Assembly (NCBI GenBank): GCA_017534595.1
Contig: JAFXVY010000113.1
Span: forward strand, 62,001 to 126,000
Length of the DNA: 64,000 nucleotides
Source: Ruminococcus sp.
GTDB lineage: Bacteria > Bacillota > Clostridia > Oscillospirales > Ruminococcaceae
Direction of reading: 5' to 3'
Shown here: positions 15,193 to 24,374 of the stretch, one piece after another
Layout of the letters: every line of letters starts with the position of its first letter
Numbering within the stretch: position 1 is the stretch's first letter
The notes under the pieces: generated by a model
Told to the model about the DNA's origin: nothing
Databases searched by the model: none
Seen by the model: only the letters and a program-made list of their open reading frames with translations
Position numbers and translations under genes: made by a program

Positions 15193-16451
15193 ACCGATCC
15201 CTCCTCTATCTCAACGGTGATATCATCCGTGATGCCTTCAAGTGCCTGCTTCTTGATAATGATATCCTGCATCTCGCTGGGAACGAATATCCTGCCGCGC
15301 TTGCGGAACAGCTCGCGTCCCGCGCTCTTAACAACGATAGCCGAGCCCTTGAACACGCCTGTAACACGGAAACGAATATGAACACTTTCCTCAACACTTT
15401 CGATATAAAGCTTGCTCGGAACGGTATATCTGACGCCGTTTGCCGGCTTCACATTTACGGGAGTACCCGGAGCCGCAGGCTTGCCCTTGATGTACTCCGC
15501 GGCGTTCTTACCGGCTCTGACAGCTTCTTCTGATACGAAATCCACAAGATCGTGAACGTGCAGAACGTTGCCGCAGGCGTAAACGCCCTCGATATTGGTC
15601 TCGAGGCTCTCATCGACCGAGGGACCGTTAGTGAGAGGACTCAGCTCAACTCCTGCACTCTTTGAGAGCTCATTCTCGGGGATAAGTCCGCAGGAAAGCA
15701 GCAGCGTGTCGCAGGGGAAGTATTCCTCGGTGCCCTCTATGGGATTGTTCTTCTCGTCAACTGCCGCAACGACTACTCCCTCAAGCTTCTGCTTGCCCTT
15801 GATATCTACAACGGTATGCGAAAGCATCAGCGGGATGCCGTAATCGTCAAGGCACTGAACTATATTTCTTTTTAAACCGCTTGAATAAGGCATAAGCTCA
15901 ACAACAGCCCTTACCTTAGCTCCCTCAAGGGTCATGCGCCTCGCCATGATAAGCCCAATATCTCCCGACCCGAGGATAACGACCTCCTTGCCGGGTATAA
16001 CGCCCTCGCAGTTTACAAGCTTCTGAGCAGTTCCAGCGGTATAAACGCCCTGGGGACGGAAGCCTGCGATACCGAGAGCTCCCCTCGGTCTCTCGCGGCA
16101 GCCCATGGCAAGAACTATCGCTTTGGCCTTTACTGTCTCCGCACCGCGGGTGCGCGAGATTATGCTTATCTCCTTATCCTTTGAGATACCGAGCACCATC
16201 GTCCCGAGCTCATAAGGGATCCCGAGAGCAAGCACCTGCTCGATGTATCTCTCCGCATATTCAGGGCCGGTAAGCTCCTCTTTGAAGGTGTGAAGACCGA
16301 ATCCGTTGTGTATGCACTGATTGAGTATACCTCCGAGCTGAGTATCGCGCTCGAAGATAACGATATCCTCTATGCCGGCCTCTCTCGCCGCAACAGCGGC
16401 AGCCATCCCTGCGGGGCCTCCGCCGATGATAGCAAGCTCAAATTCACGCAT
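15189..16451 (-). CDS. FAD/NAD(P)-dependent oxidoreductase, GlpB-like
   Basis: The 420-residue product is a two-dinucleotide-binding flavoprotein: FELAIIGGGPAGMAAA at the N-terminus for FAD, VVILGSGDIGLIMAR near 165-180 for NAD(P), and GVYACGNVLHVHDLVD for FAD closure. The start is the ATG overlapping the GlpA-like stop codon (ATGCGTGA). A 15-residue upstream extension is disregarded. In Firmicutes this trio is associated with anaerobic glycerol-3-phosphate oxidation. Confidence 0.88.
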   Translation of the reverse strand: MREFELAIIGGGPAGMAAAVAAREAGIEDIVIFERDTQLGGILNQCIHNGFGLHTFKEELTGPEYAERYIEQVLALGIPYELGTMVLGISKDKEISIISRTRGAETVKAKAIVLAMGCRERPRGALGIAGFRPQGVYTAGTAQKLVNCEGVIPGKEVVILGSGDIGLIMARRMTLEGAKVRAVVELMPYSSGLKRNIVQCLDDYGIPLMLSHTVVDIKGKQKLEGVVVAAVDEKNNPIEGTEEYFPCDTLLLSCGLIPENELSKSAGVELSPLTNGPSVDESLETNIEGVYACGNVLHVHDLVDFVSEEAVRAGKNAAEYIKGKPAAPGTPVNVKPANGVRYTVPSKLYIESVEESVHIRFRVTGVFKGSAIVVKSAGRELFRKRGRIFVPSEMQDIIIKKQALEGITDDITVEIEEGSV

Positions 16452-17868
16452 TGTCTTCCACCTCGCTTTCGTAACAGCCGTTCTTTCTGACCTCACCGAT
16501 ACCTATTCCGAGCTTCTCGGCTATGAGAGCCATCGTTCTCGGCGAGCAGAAACCCGCCTGACATCTGCCCATACCGGCTCTTGTGCGGCGCTTTACGCCG
16601 TCAAGCGTTGTCGCTCCGAGAGGACGGTCAATGGCTTCCTTGATCTCGCCCTCTGTTATGCTTTCGCAGCGGCAGACGATCTGACCGTATGCGGGATCGA
16701 GAGCGATCATCTTATTCTTGTCTTCATCCGAAAGGGCTGCCATTTTGGTTATTCCCTTGCGCTCAGCCTTGAAATCGGGCTTCTCTTCGAGAGTAATAAT
16801 GCCCGCAAGGATATCCCTTACATATTCCGCGATGGCCGGAGCGCTCGAAAGCCCCGGAGACTCGATACCTGCAACGTCAATAAAGCCCTTTGCGTCGGCG
16901 CACTCACCGATAATGAAATCATGAGTATCTCCCACAGCCCGCAGACCTGTAAATCCTGTAATTACCTTCCCAAAAGGTATGCCCTTGACGGAAAGCTGAG
17001 CCTTGGCTCTGACCTCGGCAGTCCCCGCACGGGTCGTGGCAGTGTTTTCTTTATCTTCGATATCCTCGGCGGTGGGGCCGAGCAGCAGATTGCCGTGAAC
17101 TGTTGGGGTAACAAGTATACCCTTGCCCATTTTGGTGGGCTGCTGGAAGACAGTATGCGAAACAAGTCCTCCCGCCTCGCGGTCGAGCAGCATATACTCA
17201 CCGCGTCTCGGGATAATATTCATCGGTTCCGAGCTGACCATAGCATGAAGCTTGTCGGCGTAAACGCCAGCCGCGTTGACTACCGTTTTAGTCTCGACAT
17301 CGCCCTTATCGGTATGAACTGTGTACCCGGCATCGGTCTTATCAATACAGGTAACACAGGTCGAGAGCCTGAACTCGACGCCGTTCTCGTATGCGTTCTC
17401 GGCGAAGGCAAGCGTCATCTCAAACGGACAGACTATGCCCGAGGTCGGAGCGTAAAGTGCAGCCTCTACTTCGTCAGTAAGCGCAGGCTCAAGCTGCCTT
17501 GCCTCATCTCCGCTTATAACGCGGACGTCTTTAACGCCGTTCTGCCTTCCGCGCTCGGCAAGCTCTTCGAGGCCGGGGATCTGCTCCTTATCAAAGCAGA
17601 GAACAAGAGCGCCGTTGTTCTTGAATGCAAAATCGAGCTGCTTGGAAAGTCCGGGCATAAGCTCGCTTCCGCGGACATTCAGCTTGGCTTTCAGCGTCCC
17701 CGGGACGCAGTCAAATCCGGCATGAACGATGGCGGAGTTCGCCTTGCTCGTTCCCTCGCAGACATCGCTCTCCTTATCAATGACGCAGACCGACAGGCTG
17801 AACCGCGAAAGCTCTCTTGCTGTCGCGCAGCCCGAGGCTCCGGCACCGATGATAACAACATCATACAT
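16444..17868 (-). CDS. GlpA-like FAD-dependent glycerol-3-phosphate dehydrogenase
   Basis: The 474-residue product (start MYDVVIIGAGASGCATA) is a DAO-superfamily flavoprotein. A C-terminal BFD-like [2Fe-2S] domain is visible as VCRCESITEGEI and GRCQAGFCSP (four Cys). GlpA or an L-2-hydroxyglutarate-oxidase-like enzyme are both possible; the BFD domain and the GlpB-like/DUF1667 neighbours favour GlpA. An upstream ATG at 17889 is possible, but AAAGGA lies better placed for 17868. Confidence 0.85.
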   Translation of the reverse strand: MYDVVIIGAGASGCATARELSRFSLSVCVIDKESDVCEGTSKANSAIVHAGFDCVPGTLKAKLNVRGSELMPGLSKQLDFAFKNNGALVLCFDKEQIPGLEELAERGRQNGVKDVRVISGDEARQLEPALTDEVEAALYAPTSGIVCPFEMTLAFAENAYENGVEFRLSTCVTCIDKTDAGYTVHTDKGDVETKTVVNAAGVYADKLHAMVSSEPMNIIPRRGEYMLLDREAGGLVSHTVFQQPTKMGKGILVTPTVHGNLLLGPTAEDIEDKENTATTRAGTAEVRAKAQLSVKGIPFGKVITGFTGLRAVGDTHDFIIGECADAKGFIDVAGIESPGLSSAPAIAEYVRDILAGIITLEEKPDFKAERKGITKMAALSDEDKNKMIALDPAYGQIVCRCESITEGEIKEAIDRPLGATTLDGVKRRTRAGMGRCQAGFCSPRTMALIAEKLGIGIGEVRKNGCYESEVEDNA

Positions 17869-17931
17869 CAGTAAGATCATTCCTTTCATTTATATTTCCG
17901 TAGTCATTTCAGACCGAATAATTATGAATAA

Positions 17932-17960
17932 ATTATAACACATCTGTTATACAAAGTCAA
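17932..17960 (-). promoter_or_regulatory. Promoter of the glpA-like operon with palindrome
   Basis: On the minus strand TTGACT (17955-17960) and TATAAT (17932-17937) are 17 bp apart. ATAACA-CATC-TGTTAT (17935-17950) is an inverted repeat overlapping the -10 and spacer, a likely operator. Confidence 0.7.
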
Positions 17961-17981
17961 GCAGAGAGAATACAAAAGGCA

Positions 17982-18010
17982 TTGATTTTACGCCAAAGAT
18001 ATGATATAAT
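17982..18010 (+). promoter_or_regulatory. Promoter of the tyrosine recombinase gene
   Basis: TTGATT (17982-17987), 17 bp, TATAAT (18005-18010), 17 bp before the ATG. GGGGTG serves as ribosome-binding site. Confidence 0.75.
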
Positions 18011-18027
18011 ATAGTTGGGGTGAAAGC

Positions 18028-19011
18028 ATGAAACAGGAATACTATGATGACTGCCCGTATTACCTTGAGCAGTTTCTTACCAATATGAGGATCATACGCA
18101 ACCGTGCAGACCGCACCGAGGAAGCGTATTATATCGACCTGCGCACATTCCTGCGCTATCTCAAGCTAAAGCACCGTGATGTCCCTGACGGCACAGACTG
18201 GAGCACCATTACCATAGCGGATGTGCCTCTTGAATACGTCGAGTCGTTCACGCTCAACGATGCTCATGTGTACCTTCGCTTTCTGAAAGACAAGCGCGGC
18301 AACGAGACCGCTACCAGAGCAAGGAAATGCTCGGCACTCAAACAGTTCTACACCTATCTCCACAAGAAAGCCAAGCTCATAAGCTCCGATCCTATGTCCG
18401 AGCTGGAGCTGCCGTCTGTCAAGAACAAGCTGCCGAAGTTCCTCTCCCTTGAGGACAGCATGAAGCTCCTTGAAAGCATAGACTCAAAAAACAAGTCCCG
18501 CGACTACTGCATCATTCTGCTTTTCCTGAACTGCGGTATGCGTCTGAGTGAACTCGTAGGGCTTAATATCGGCGATTACAGCCGCGAAAACCGAACTCTC
18601 CGCTTATTCGGCAAGGGCAGCAAGGAGCGGATAATCTACCTCAACGACGCCTGTATCGAAGCCCTTGAGGATTATCTCCACAACCACCGTCCCAACGATA
18701 CTGCCGTTGATAAGAACGCGATATTCCTCTCCGCCAACAAGACGAGGATAAACAAGCGCCGCGTTCAGCAGATAGTCGAGGAGAGCCTTGCGAGAGCCGG
18801 GCTGTCAAACACAGGCATAACCACGCACAAGCTGCGTCATACCGCAGCCACGCTGATGTATCAGTACGGCGGGGTGGATACACTCGTTCTCAAAGAACAG
18901 CTCGGTCATAAAAGCGTCGGCACTACTGAGATCTACACCCATCTCTCAAACGATAATCTCAAAGCTGCTGCAGAAGCAAACCCTTTGGCAAATACAAAGA
19001 AAAAGAAGTAG
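18028..19011 (+). CDS. Tyrosine recombinase, XerC/XerD family
   Basis: The 327-residue product has an N-terminal SAM-like core-binding domain (residues ~10-125) and a C-terminal catalytic domain with Arg172 (GMRLSELVGL), Lys near 200 (GKGSKER), His267-x-x-Arg270 (HKLRH), His ~293 (LGHKSVGTTEIYTH) and nucleophile Tyr ~303. The length fits a chromosomal Xer recombinase that resolves chromosome dimers at dif. A role in the nearby prophage is less likely, since host genes separate them. Confidence 0.88.
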   Translation: MKQEYYDDCPYYLEQFLTNMRIIRNRADRTEEAYYIDLRTFLRYLKLKHRDVPDGTDWSTITIADVPLEYVESFTLNDAHVYLRFLKDKRGNETATRARKCSALKQFYTYLHKKAKLISSDPMSELELPSVKNKLPKFLSLEDSMKLLESIDSKNKSRDYCIILLFLNCGMRLSELVGLNIGDYSRENRTLRLFGKGSKERIIYLNDACIEALEDYLHNHRPNDTAVDKNAIFLSANKTRINKRRVQQIVEESLARAGLSNTGITTHKLRHTAATLMYQYGGVDTLVLKEQLGHKSVGTTEIYTHLSNDNLKAAAEANPLANTKKKK

Positions 19012-19016
19012 CACAA

Positions 19017-19047
19017 AGCCCGGGAGCGAACCGATCGCCCCCGGGCT
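19017..19047. terminator. Terminator between convergent genes
   Basis: AGCCCGGGAGCGA pairs with TCGCCCCCGGGCT (one mismatch) with a 5-nt loop, between the recombinase and the convergent acetyltransferase gene. The T-rich flank is weak. Confidence 0.7.
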
Positions 19048-19053
19048 GATTAT

Positions 19054-19806
19054 TTACTGTCTTCTGATCGTAGTACATTCTCCCGTCAGGACAAATCCGA
19101 GCTTTTCGGCAAGCCTGCGCGACGCAGTATTACCTGCATCGCAAGCCCAGACGGGCCGTTTGCCCTGTTCAAGACAGAAGCTTATCATCTGCGATGCTGC
19201 CGCATAAGCGAGCCCCTGACCGCGGTGTGACTCTAAGGTCTCGACGCCTGTGTCGATCTCGCGTGAGCTAACGGCAGCCGAGAATGCCCAGGCAACAGGT
19301 CTGTCACCGTCACAAACGCAGAAGCCTTTTCCTCCGTTCAAAAACTCAGCGGTACTGCTCCACGAGAAAGCCGGAACTATCCTGCCTTCGAGCCTTCGGC
19401 ACAGGTCTTCATCAAGCTCACGGACAGAATACCCTGCCGGGATCTCAGCCTTAGGCGCTGTGTCTCCGGGATAACTGAAAAAGTATCTTTTGCCAAAAAT
19501 GATGTTGTTCTTGCCGCGGAAGAGATCAACTATCCGTTCACTGTCCGAAAACAGCACAAACCTCCTCGGCGGCTCGCTTTCAGGACTGAGAAAAGTATCG
19601 TAAACGCAGTTAAGAAAGGCTGTGTCGCATTTTCCGAACAGAAACGCAAATCCGCAGTGATGATGTATTAACACAGAGACGCTATCGGTATAGATATCGC
19701 CCTGCTGGCGTCCTTCCGCCGCCGAGAGCGGATATACTCCACCGACGGGATCAGGGTCGATAAGACCGATGATGTTTTTATATTGTTCGGGTGTCAGTTT
19801 GTTCAT
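19054..19806 (-). CDS. GNAT-family acetyltransferase
   Basis: The 250-residue product belongs to the larger GNAT type (PF12746-like): a variable N-terminal half, then a C-terminal acetyl-CoA fold with VETLESHRGQGLAYAAA (motif A, RGQG) and NTASRRLAEKLGF (motif B). The start at MNKLTPEQYK is chosen because GGAGTG lies 6 bp before it. The substrate is unknown. Confidence 0.85.
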   Translation of the reverse strand: MNKLTPEQYKNIIGLIDPDPVGGVYPLSAAEGRQQGDIYTDSVSVLIHHHCGFAFLFGKCDTAFLNCVYDTFLSPESEPPRRFVLFSDSERIVDLFRGKNNIIFGKRYFFSYPGDTAPKAEIPAGYSVRELDEDLCRRLEGRIVPAFSWSSTAEFLNGGKGFCVCDGDRPVAWAFSAAVSSREIDTGVETLESHRGQGLAYAAASQMISFCLEQGKRPVWACDAGNTASRRLAEKLGFVLTGECTTIRRQ

Positions 19807-19827
19807 AAGCTTCACTCCGGACAAGCC

Positions 19828-21051
19828 TTATTTTTTCTTTCTGAGCATGGTATTCGCCGGCAGAACAAGCTCCGACTCAATGGAAAGATCCATTGTTGCC
19901 CGGTTGGCGGTGTCGGTAGGCTCACCGTTCTCATCGAAAATGCGGTCAGCCTTGAAAATGATCGGCTCACGCCCGGGTATCAGAGCTTCGAGGGTATCGC
20001 CGGCATTGAACTTGTTTCTCTGCGAGGCGTATATCCTGCCGTCCCTGCACTCGGTAACGATAGCGGCAACATCGTAATCCCTGATGTATCCGCTGTCGGG
20101 ATAATACTGACAGTCCTTGGGATGACCGAAGAAGAAGCCTGTGCAGTAGGGTCTGTGGCTGATCTTGAAGACCTCGTCTCTCACCTGCTGCGGAAGCTCG
20201 AAATGCCCGGGATCGCGCTCATAGATATCCAGCGCCATGCGGTAGGCATTGGTGATAACGGCCACATAATATGTTGACTTTGCTCTGCCCTCAAGCTTGA
20301 AGCTGTCAACTCCCGCTTCAGCAAGCTTGTCGATGTGATCTATCATGCAGAGATCCTTGGCGTTGAGGATATAGCTGCCCTGTTCTTCCTCTATCACGGG
20401 ATAATACTCACCCGGACGCTTCTCCTCGACAAGGGCATAGTTCCAGCGGCAGGGCTGAGCGCACTGCCCCCGGTTGGCATCACGGTCGATAAGATACTGC
20501 GAGATCAGGCATCTGCCTGAAAAGCTCATACACATAGCCCCGTGAACGAAGACCTCTATTTCGAGCTCCTTGGGAGTCTTGGCTCTGATCTCTGCAATCT
20601 CGTCAAGGGAGAGCTCTCTTGCAAGGACAACCCTCTTGGCTCCCATTTCATAGAACTGTCTCGCAGCAGCATAGTTGACTATTCCTGCCTGTGTGGAAAC
20701 GTGTATCTCCATATCAGGTGCAAGCCTGCGGATCATGGCAAAGACGCCGATATCTGTCGTTATCAGCGCATCGACTCCCGCAGCGCAGGCGTTCTTAACG
20801 AACCCCTCGAGCATGGGTATCTCGTTGTTGCGCGGAAGAGTATTGCAGGTCATGTAGAGCCGTTTGCCTCTTGAATGAGCCTCGTCGCAGGCAACTTTCA
20901 GAGACTCAGGGTCGAACTTCGCGGCCTGTGCTCTCATGCCGAACATAGTTCCGCCGAGATACACGGCGTCGGCGCCGTAATCCAGCGCAGCGTACAGCCG
21001 TTCCATATCCCCGACCGGTGAAAGCAGCTCATGCTTTACGCTGCCGGTCAT
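19828..21051 (-). CDS. Peptidase U32 family protein (TrhP-like)
   Basis: The 407-residue product carries the U32 signature EVFVHGAMCMSFSGRCLIS near residues 165-185 and further cysteines (GQCAQPCRW). U32 proteins such as TrhP/YegQ support prephenate-dependent hydroxylation of U34 in tRNA; older annotation is collagenase-like protease. The start overlaps the mltG stop by 4 bp, which indicates one transcript. Which U32 subgroup it belongs to needs a tree. Confidence 0.9.
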   Translation of the reverse strand: MTGSVKHELLSPVGDMERLYAALDYGADAVYLGGTMFGMRAQAAKFDPESLKVACDEAHSRGKRLYMTCNTLPRNNEIPMLEGFVKNACAAGVDALITTDIGVFAMIRRLAPDMEIHVSTQAGIVNYAAARQFYEMGAKRVVLARELSLDEIAEIRAKTPKELEIEVFVHGAMCMSFSGRCLISQYLIDRDANRGQCAQPCRWNYALVEEKRPGEYYPVIEEEQGSYILNAKDLCMIDHIDKLAEAGVDSFKLEGRAKSTYYVAVITNAYRMALDIYERDPGHFELPQQVRDEVFKISHRPYCTGFFFGHPKDCQYYPDSGYIRDYDVAAIVTECRDGRIYASQRNKFNAGDTLEALIPGREPIIFKADRIFDENGEPTDTANRATMDLSIESELVLPANTMLRKKK

Positions 21052-22571
21052 TGTGAAAGCCCCGCTCTGACAAGGTTCTTCTCGTGCTCCTCGTAAGTCT
21101 CGGCGAAGTAGCTCTTGCCGGTCTTGAGGTTATTGCAGAAGTAATAGTAGTTGGTCTTCTCGGGCTCAAGTACAGCCTTGATAGCCTCGATACCCGGGTT
21201 GCAGACGGGTCCGACGGGCAGACCGTTGCAGATATAGGTATCGTAGAGATCCTTATAATGCTCCTTGCTGGCGGTATCGCCGACAACATTGATGACCTTG
21301 GTCAGATAATTACCGGTAGCATCCGACTGGAGCTTCGGATAGGTGTCGGAGTCTGCGAGACGGTTAAGGAATACCGAAGCGACTTTCGGCATATCCTCAA
21401 CGGAATTGGCCTCCCACTGAACGATAGAAGCAAGGGTGATGACCTCGCTGAGAGTCATACCGCTCTGCTGGATCTTGGTGAGCATCTCCTGATCTACCTT
21501 GTTTGCAAAGTTCGTTCTGATAGTTCTCGTTACGTTGTAGGCGTCGTCCTCAACATAGAATTCATAGGTATCCGGGAAGAAGAAGCCTTCCATCTTATAG
21601 AAGGTATCGGCGGTCGTATTCACCTGCTTCTCAAAGGGGAAATCCTGGAGCTTGTTGAACTCAAACATGAAGTCCTTCGCGGTGCAGACCTTTTTTTCTT
21701 CCAGCTGATTGGCCACCTCAAGCAGAGTTATGCCCTCGGGGAAGGTGAGCTGAACGGTCTCCTTGACATCGCGCTGAGTGCTGAGCTCCTCGATTATCCT
21801 CGCGTAGCCCATGGCGGGGTTGAGGGTAACGTCGCCTGGAAACAGCGTAGGCGAATGCTGCATCTTCATAGCGATCTTGAACAGCGTCTTGTTCTCGATT
21901 ATGTTGTTGGCGATAAGTATATCGGCGATCTCGTCGGGTGAAGCGTTATCGGGGATCTTGAAGGTGATGTTGTCCTCGCTCTTGCCGGCTCCGAGATACT
22001 CAAAGCTGATCTTGATTCCAGTGATTGCAAGCACCAGAGAAACGGTAAGAATGATCGTAACAAGGATAAGTCCTCCGAAGATCGAATTGTTGACCTTCAC
22101 GCCGGACTTTTTCTTCTTCTTCGACTTCTTAGAGCTGCGCTTTACGGGTCTGCGCTTGCGGGCAGGCCTGCGGACAGAGGGAACGAGCTGCTGCTCTTCT
22201 TCTTCCTCTTCTTCCTCATCCTCATACACATAATCGTCGTCTTCGTATTCATCATCATACTCGGCGGGCTCTTCGTCATAGCCTTCTTCGGATACCTCGC
22301 CCTCGGGATCGGAGTCATCCTCTGCCTCTTCCGAGACTTCGTTCTCATATTCCTCATACTCAGCCTCGACAGCCTCGGCCTCCTCTGCAGGCTCCTCTTC
22401 GGCGTACTCGCTGATAGGCTCGGCGGTCAGACCGGCTGTATCCTCATCGCGGTCAGAGGGAGCTTCGGCTCCGAAGCTGAAATCCTCGGGCGGCACAGAA
22501 GCATCTGTATTATCAACGCTCTGATCGGGAAGTTCCCTTCCGTCACCGAAGCCGAAATCCTTTTCATCCAT
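21048..22571 (-). CDS. mltG: Endolytic murein transglycosylase MltG
   Basis: This 507-residue protein cuts nascent glycan strands. An unusually long acidic, Glu/Asp-rich N-terminal region (residues 1-~125) is followed by a Lys/Arg cluster and one membrane segment (about 165-190). The extracellular YceG domain then follows, with the family's Glu in ASIVQWEA and the VASVFLNRL and LPVGPVCNPG motifs. The basic cluster before the membrane segment places the acidic tail in the cytoplasm. The overall length exceeds the usual ~340-380 residues because of that tail. Confidence 0.92.
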   Translation of the reverse strand: MDEKDFGFGDGRELPDQSVDNTDASVPPEDFSFGAEAPSDRDEDTAGLTAEPISEYAEEEPAEEAEAVEAEYEEYENEVSEEAEDDSDPEGEVSEEGYDEEPAEYDDEYEDDDYVYEDEEEEEEEEQQLVPSVRRPARKRRPVKRSSKKSKKKKKSGVKVNNSIFGGLILVTIILTVSLVLAITGIKISFEYLGAGKSEDNITFKIPDNASPDEIADILIANNIIENKTLFKIAMKMQHSPTLFPGDVTLNPAMGYARIIEELSTQRDVKETVQLTFPEGITLLEVANQLEEKKVCTAKDFMFEFNKLQDFPFEKQVNTTADTFYKMEGFFFPDTYEFYVEDDAYNVTRTIRTNFANKVDQEMLTKIQQSGMTLSEVITLASIVQWEANSVEDMPKVASVFLNRLADSDTYPKLQSDATGNYLTKVINVVGDTASKEHYKDLYDTYICNGLPVGPVCNPGIEAIKAVLEPEKTNYYYFCNNLKTGKSYFAETYEEHEKNLVRAGLSQ

Positions 22572-23157
22572 TAGCTGACCAATCCTCTCTATTCTTGTTA
22601 GTCAAGATCATCCCGCTCTCGGTGATGACCGCATCTACGGGCACATCGTGTTCTTCCTCGCAAACATTTTCCGCTATGCAGATATCATAGCAGAGCCCCA
22701 CGGAAATGCCCTCATATCCTGACAGGAACCTGTCGTAAAAGCCCTTGCCGAAGCCGAGCCTGTGACCTCTGCGGTCAAAGCATAGCGCAGGCACGATGCA
22801 GACAGAGCCGCATCCGGCGTTCACTTCCGGGCAGTAAGCTTTCGGTTCAAGTATGCCGTAATGACCCGGTTCAAGATCATCCGTACTCTCGATACGGTAA
22901 AACCGCATCTCGTTCGTTCCCGATATGCACCGGGGGCAAAGCACGTTCTTGCCGTCTGCAAGAGCCGTATCAAGTATCTCTCCCGTGCCGACCTCAATGT
23001 CCCCCGACACATACAAAAGCAGCATTTCGCAGCTCTCATAGTAAGCTGACGAGCAGAACTCACGGCATATCGCCTTATCCGCACGGATCTTTGTATCGGG
23101 ATCCATATTCAAACGCAGCTCCTTCATGGCTCTGCGCAGTGGTCTCTTATCCGTCAT
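22564..23157 (-). CDS. 5-formyltetrahydrofolate cyclo-ligase
   Basis: The 197-residue MTHF synthetase converts 5-formyl-THF to 5,10-methenyl-THF with ATP. Visible motifs are the basic N-terminus KRPLRRAMKELR and the LGFGKGFYDRFL phosphate-binding loop. It overlaps mltG by 8 bp and the DJ-1 gene by 4 bp, in one leftward operon. Confidence 0.92.
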   Translation of the reverse strand: MTDKRPLRRAMKELRLNMDPDTKIRADKAICREFCSSAYYESCEMLLLYVSGDIEVGTGEILDTALADGKNVLCPRCISGTNEMRFYRIESTDDLEPGHYGILEPKAYCPEVNAGCGSVCIVPALCFDRRGHRLGFGKGFYDRFLSGYEGISVGLCYDICIAENVCEEEHDVPVDAVITESGMILTNKNREDWSANG

Positions 23158-23696
23158 TTGTACATCATTTTCACGGCAACTTCATCAGCCTTTGCCTTGC
23201 CGTAAAGCGCCTCGGTAAGTGCAAAGCCGAACTCCAACGCCGCGCCGGCACCCTTGCCGGTGATGAACTGACCGTCTCTTACGGCTTTGAGCCCGGTGAG
23301 CTCGGCGCCGATAAGATCGTTCTCAAATCCGGGGAAGCAGGTCGCCTTGCGTCCCTTGAGCAGACCCATGCGTCCGAGCACCTTCGGCGCGGCACAGATA
23401 GCCGCAACGAACTTGCCCTTGGAAACGCAGTACTCAATAGCCTTATGAACGGTGCTGTCAGCGTCGAGATTGTTAGTTCCGGGCATGCCGCCGGGAAGCA
23501 TCAGCAGCTCGATATCGTCCGAAAGCATAAGCTGATCCTTGGTGATATCTGCCTCGACCTTTATCCCGCAGGACGCGGCAACAGTCTTGCCGGTAACTCC
23601 GACAGTGACTACCTTCGCGCCGGCTCTTTTGAGGATATCGGCGGGAGCAAGAGCTTCAACTATTTCAAAACCGTCTGCAAGCATGATATAAACCAT
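23154..23696 (-). CDS. DJ-1/PfpI family protein
   Basis: The 180-residue product has the class-I-glutamine-amidotransferase-like fold of DJ-1 proteins: DGFEIVEALAP with the conserved Glu near 11, LPGGMPGTNNL, and the nucleophile-elbow Cys in AAICAAPKVLG. Family members act in protein or nucleotide deglycation or redox protection; the exact role is not shown by the sequence. Confidence 0.9.
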   Translation of the reverse strand: MVYIMLADGFEIVEALAPADILKRAGAKVVTVGVTGKTVAASCGIKVEADITKDQLMLSDDIELLMLPGGMPGTNNLDADSTVHKAIEYCVSKGKFVAAICAAPKVLGRMGLLKGRKATCFPGFENDLIGAELTGLKAVRDGQFITGKGAGAALEFGFALTEALYGKAKADEVAVKMMYK

Positions 23697-23708
23697 AATA
23701 ACACCTCA

Positions 23709-24374
23709 TCAAATCATCTGACCGACAGCTTCCATTATCCTGCCGGTTATAACATCTATCCCGAGGGGCTCTCCGCTCTCGCTGCACGGAAGCACGATCC
23801 AGCCGAGCTTGTCTGCGGCATAGAGCGCAGCCCTGCGGCAGCTCATAAGAAAGCTGACATTCGCCTCGTGGATATCCTTCTTGTTATCGTCGCCGTTGTA
23901 GCGCTTGCTCAGAAGCTTCTGGGAGACGTCAACGGGCATATCAAGAAATATCACCCTGTCGGGCTTCGGAAGTCCGAGTTTTACATACTCGTAATCAACG
24001 AGCCATTCAATATAACTGTCCCATTCGGTCTCGGGGAGCTTGACCATCTGATAAATGCAGTTGGAGGTCACATACCTTGCGGCAAGTATCAGCTTGCCTG
24101 AGGTATAGTCGCTCTCCCAGAACTTCTTGTAGCTCACATATCTGTCAACGGCATAGAAGCTCGATGCGGCAAAGGCGTTGATATCCTCTGCCTTTTCGGC
24201 GATCTCGCCTCCGAGATACATCTTCACGAGCGCCGAAGACGGCTGCGCGTAATCGGGAAAGCTTATCGCACGGTGAGCCACGCCCCTATCGGTAAGAATG
24301 GTATCTACGCGCTCAAATTGCGTGGATTTGCCGCTTCCGTCAAGGCCCTCGAGGACTATTATCCTGCCGCTCAT
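23709..24374 (-). CDS. tmk: Thymidylate kinase
   Basis: The 221-residue P-loop kinase has GLDGSGKST at residues 9-17 and a DRY motif region (YAVDRYVS), plus the LID-region KRYNGDDNKKDIHE. It phosphorylates dTMP. It overlaps thyX by 4 bp, so synthesis and phosphorylation of dTMP are coupled. Confidence 0.9.
   Translation of the reverse strand: MSGRIIVLEGLDGSGKSTQFERVDTILTDRGVAHRAISFPDYAQPSSALVKMYLGGEIAEKAEDINAFAASSFYAVDRYVSYKKFWESDYTSGKLILAARYVTSNCIYQMVKLPETEWDSYIEWLVDYEYVKLGLPKPDRVIFLDMPVDVSQKLLSKRYNGDDNKKDIHEANVSFLMSCRRAALYAADKLGWIVLPCSESGEPLGIDVITGRIMEAVGQMI

Noticed and set aside
16372..17874. 500-codon open frame antisense to the glpA-like gene
   Set aside because: The opposite strand encodes a clear flavoprotein; the antisense product shows no motif or ribosome-binding site.
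18028..19011. Tyrosine recombinase as the prophage integrase
   Set aside because: It lies 5 kb beyond the tRNA among host genes with its own promoter, and it looks like a chromosomal Xer protein. It cannot be wholly excluded without the left prophage end.
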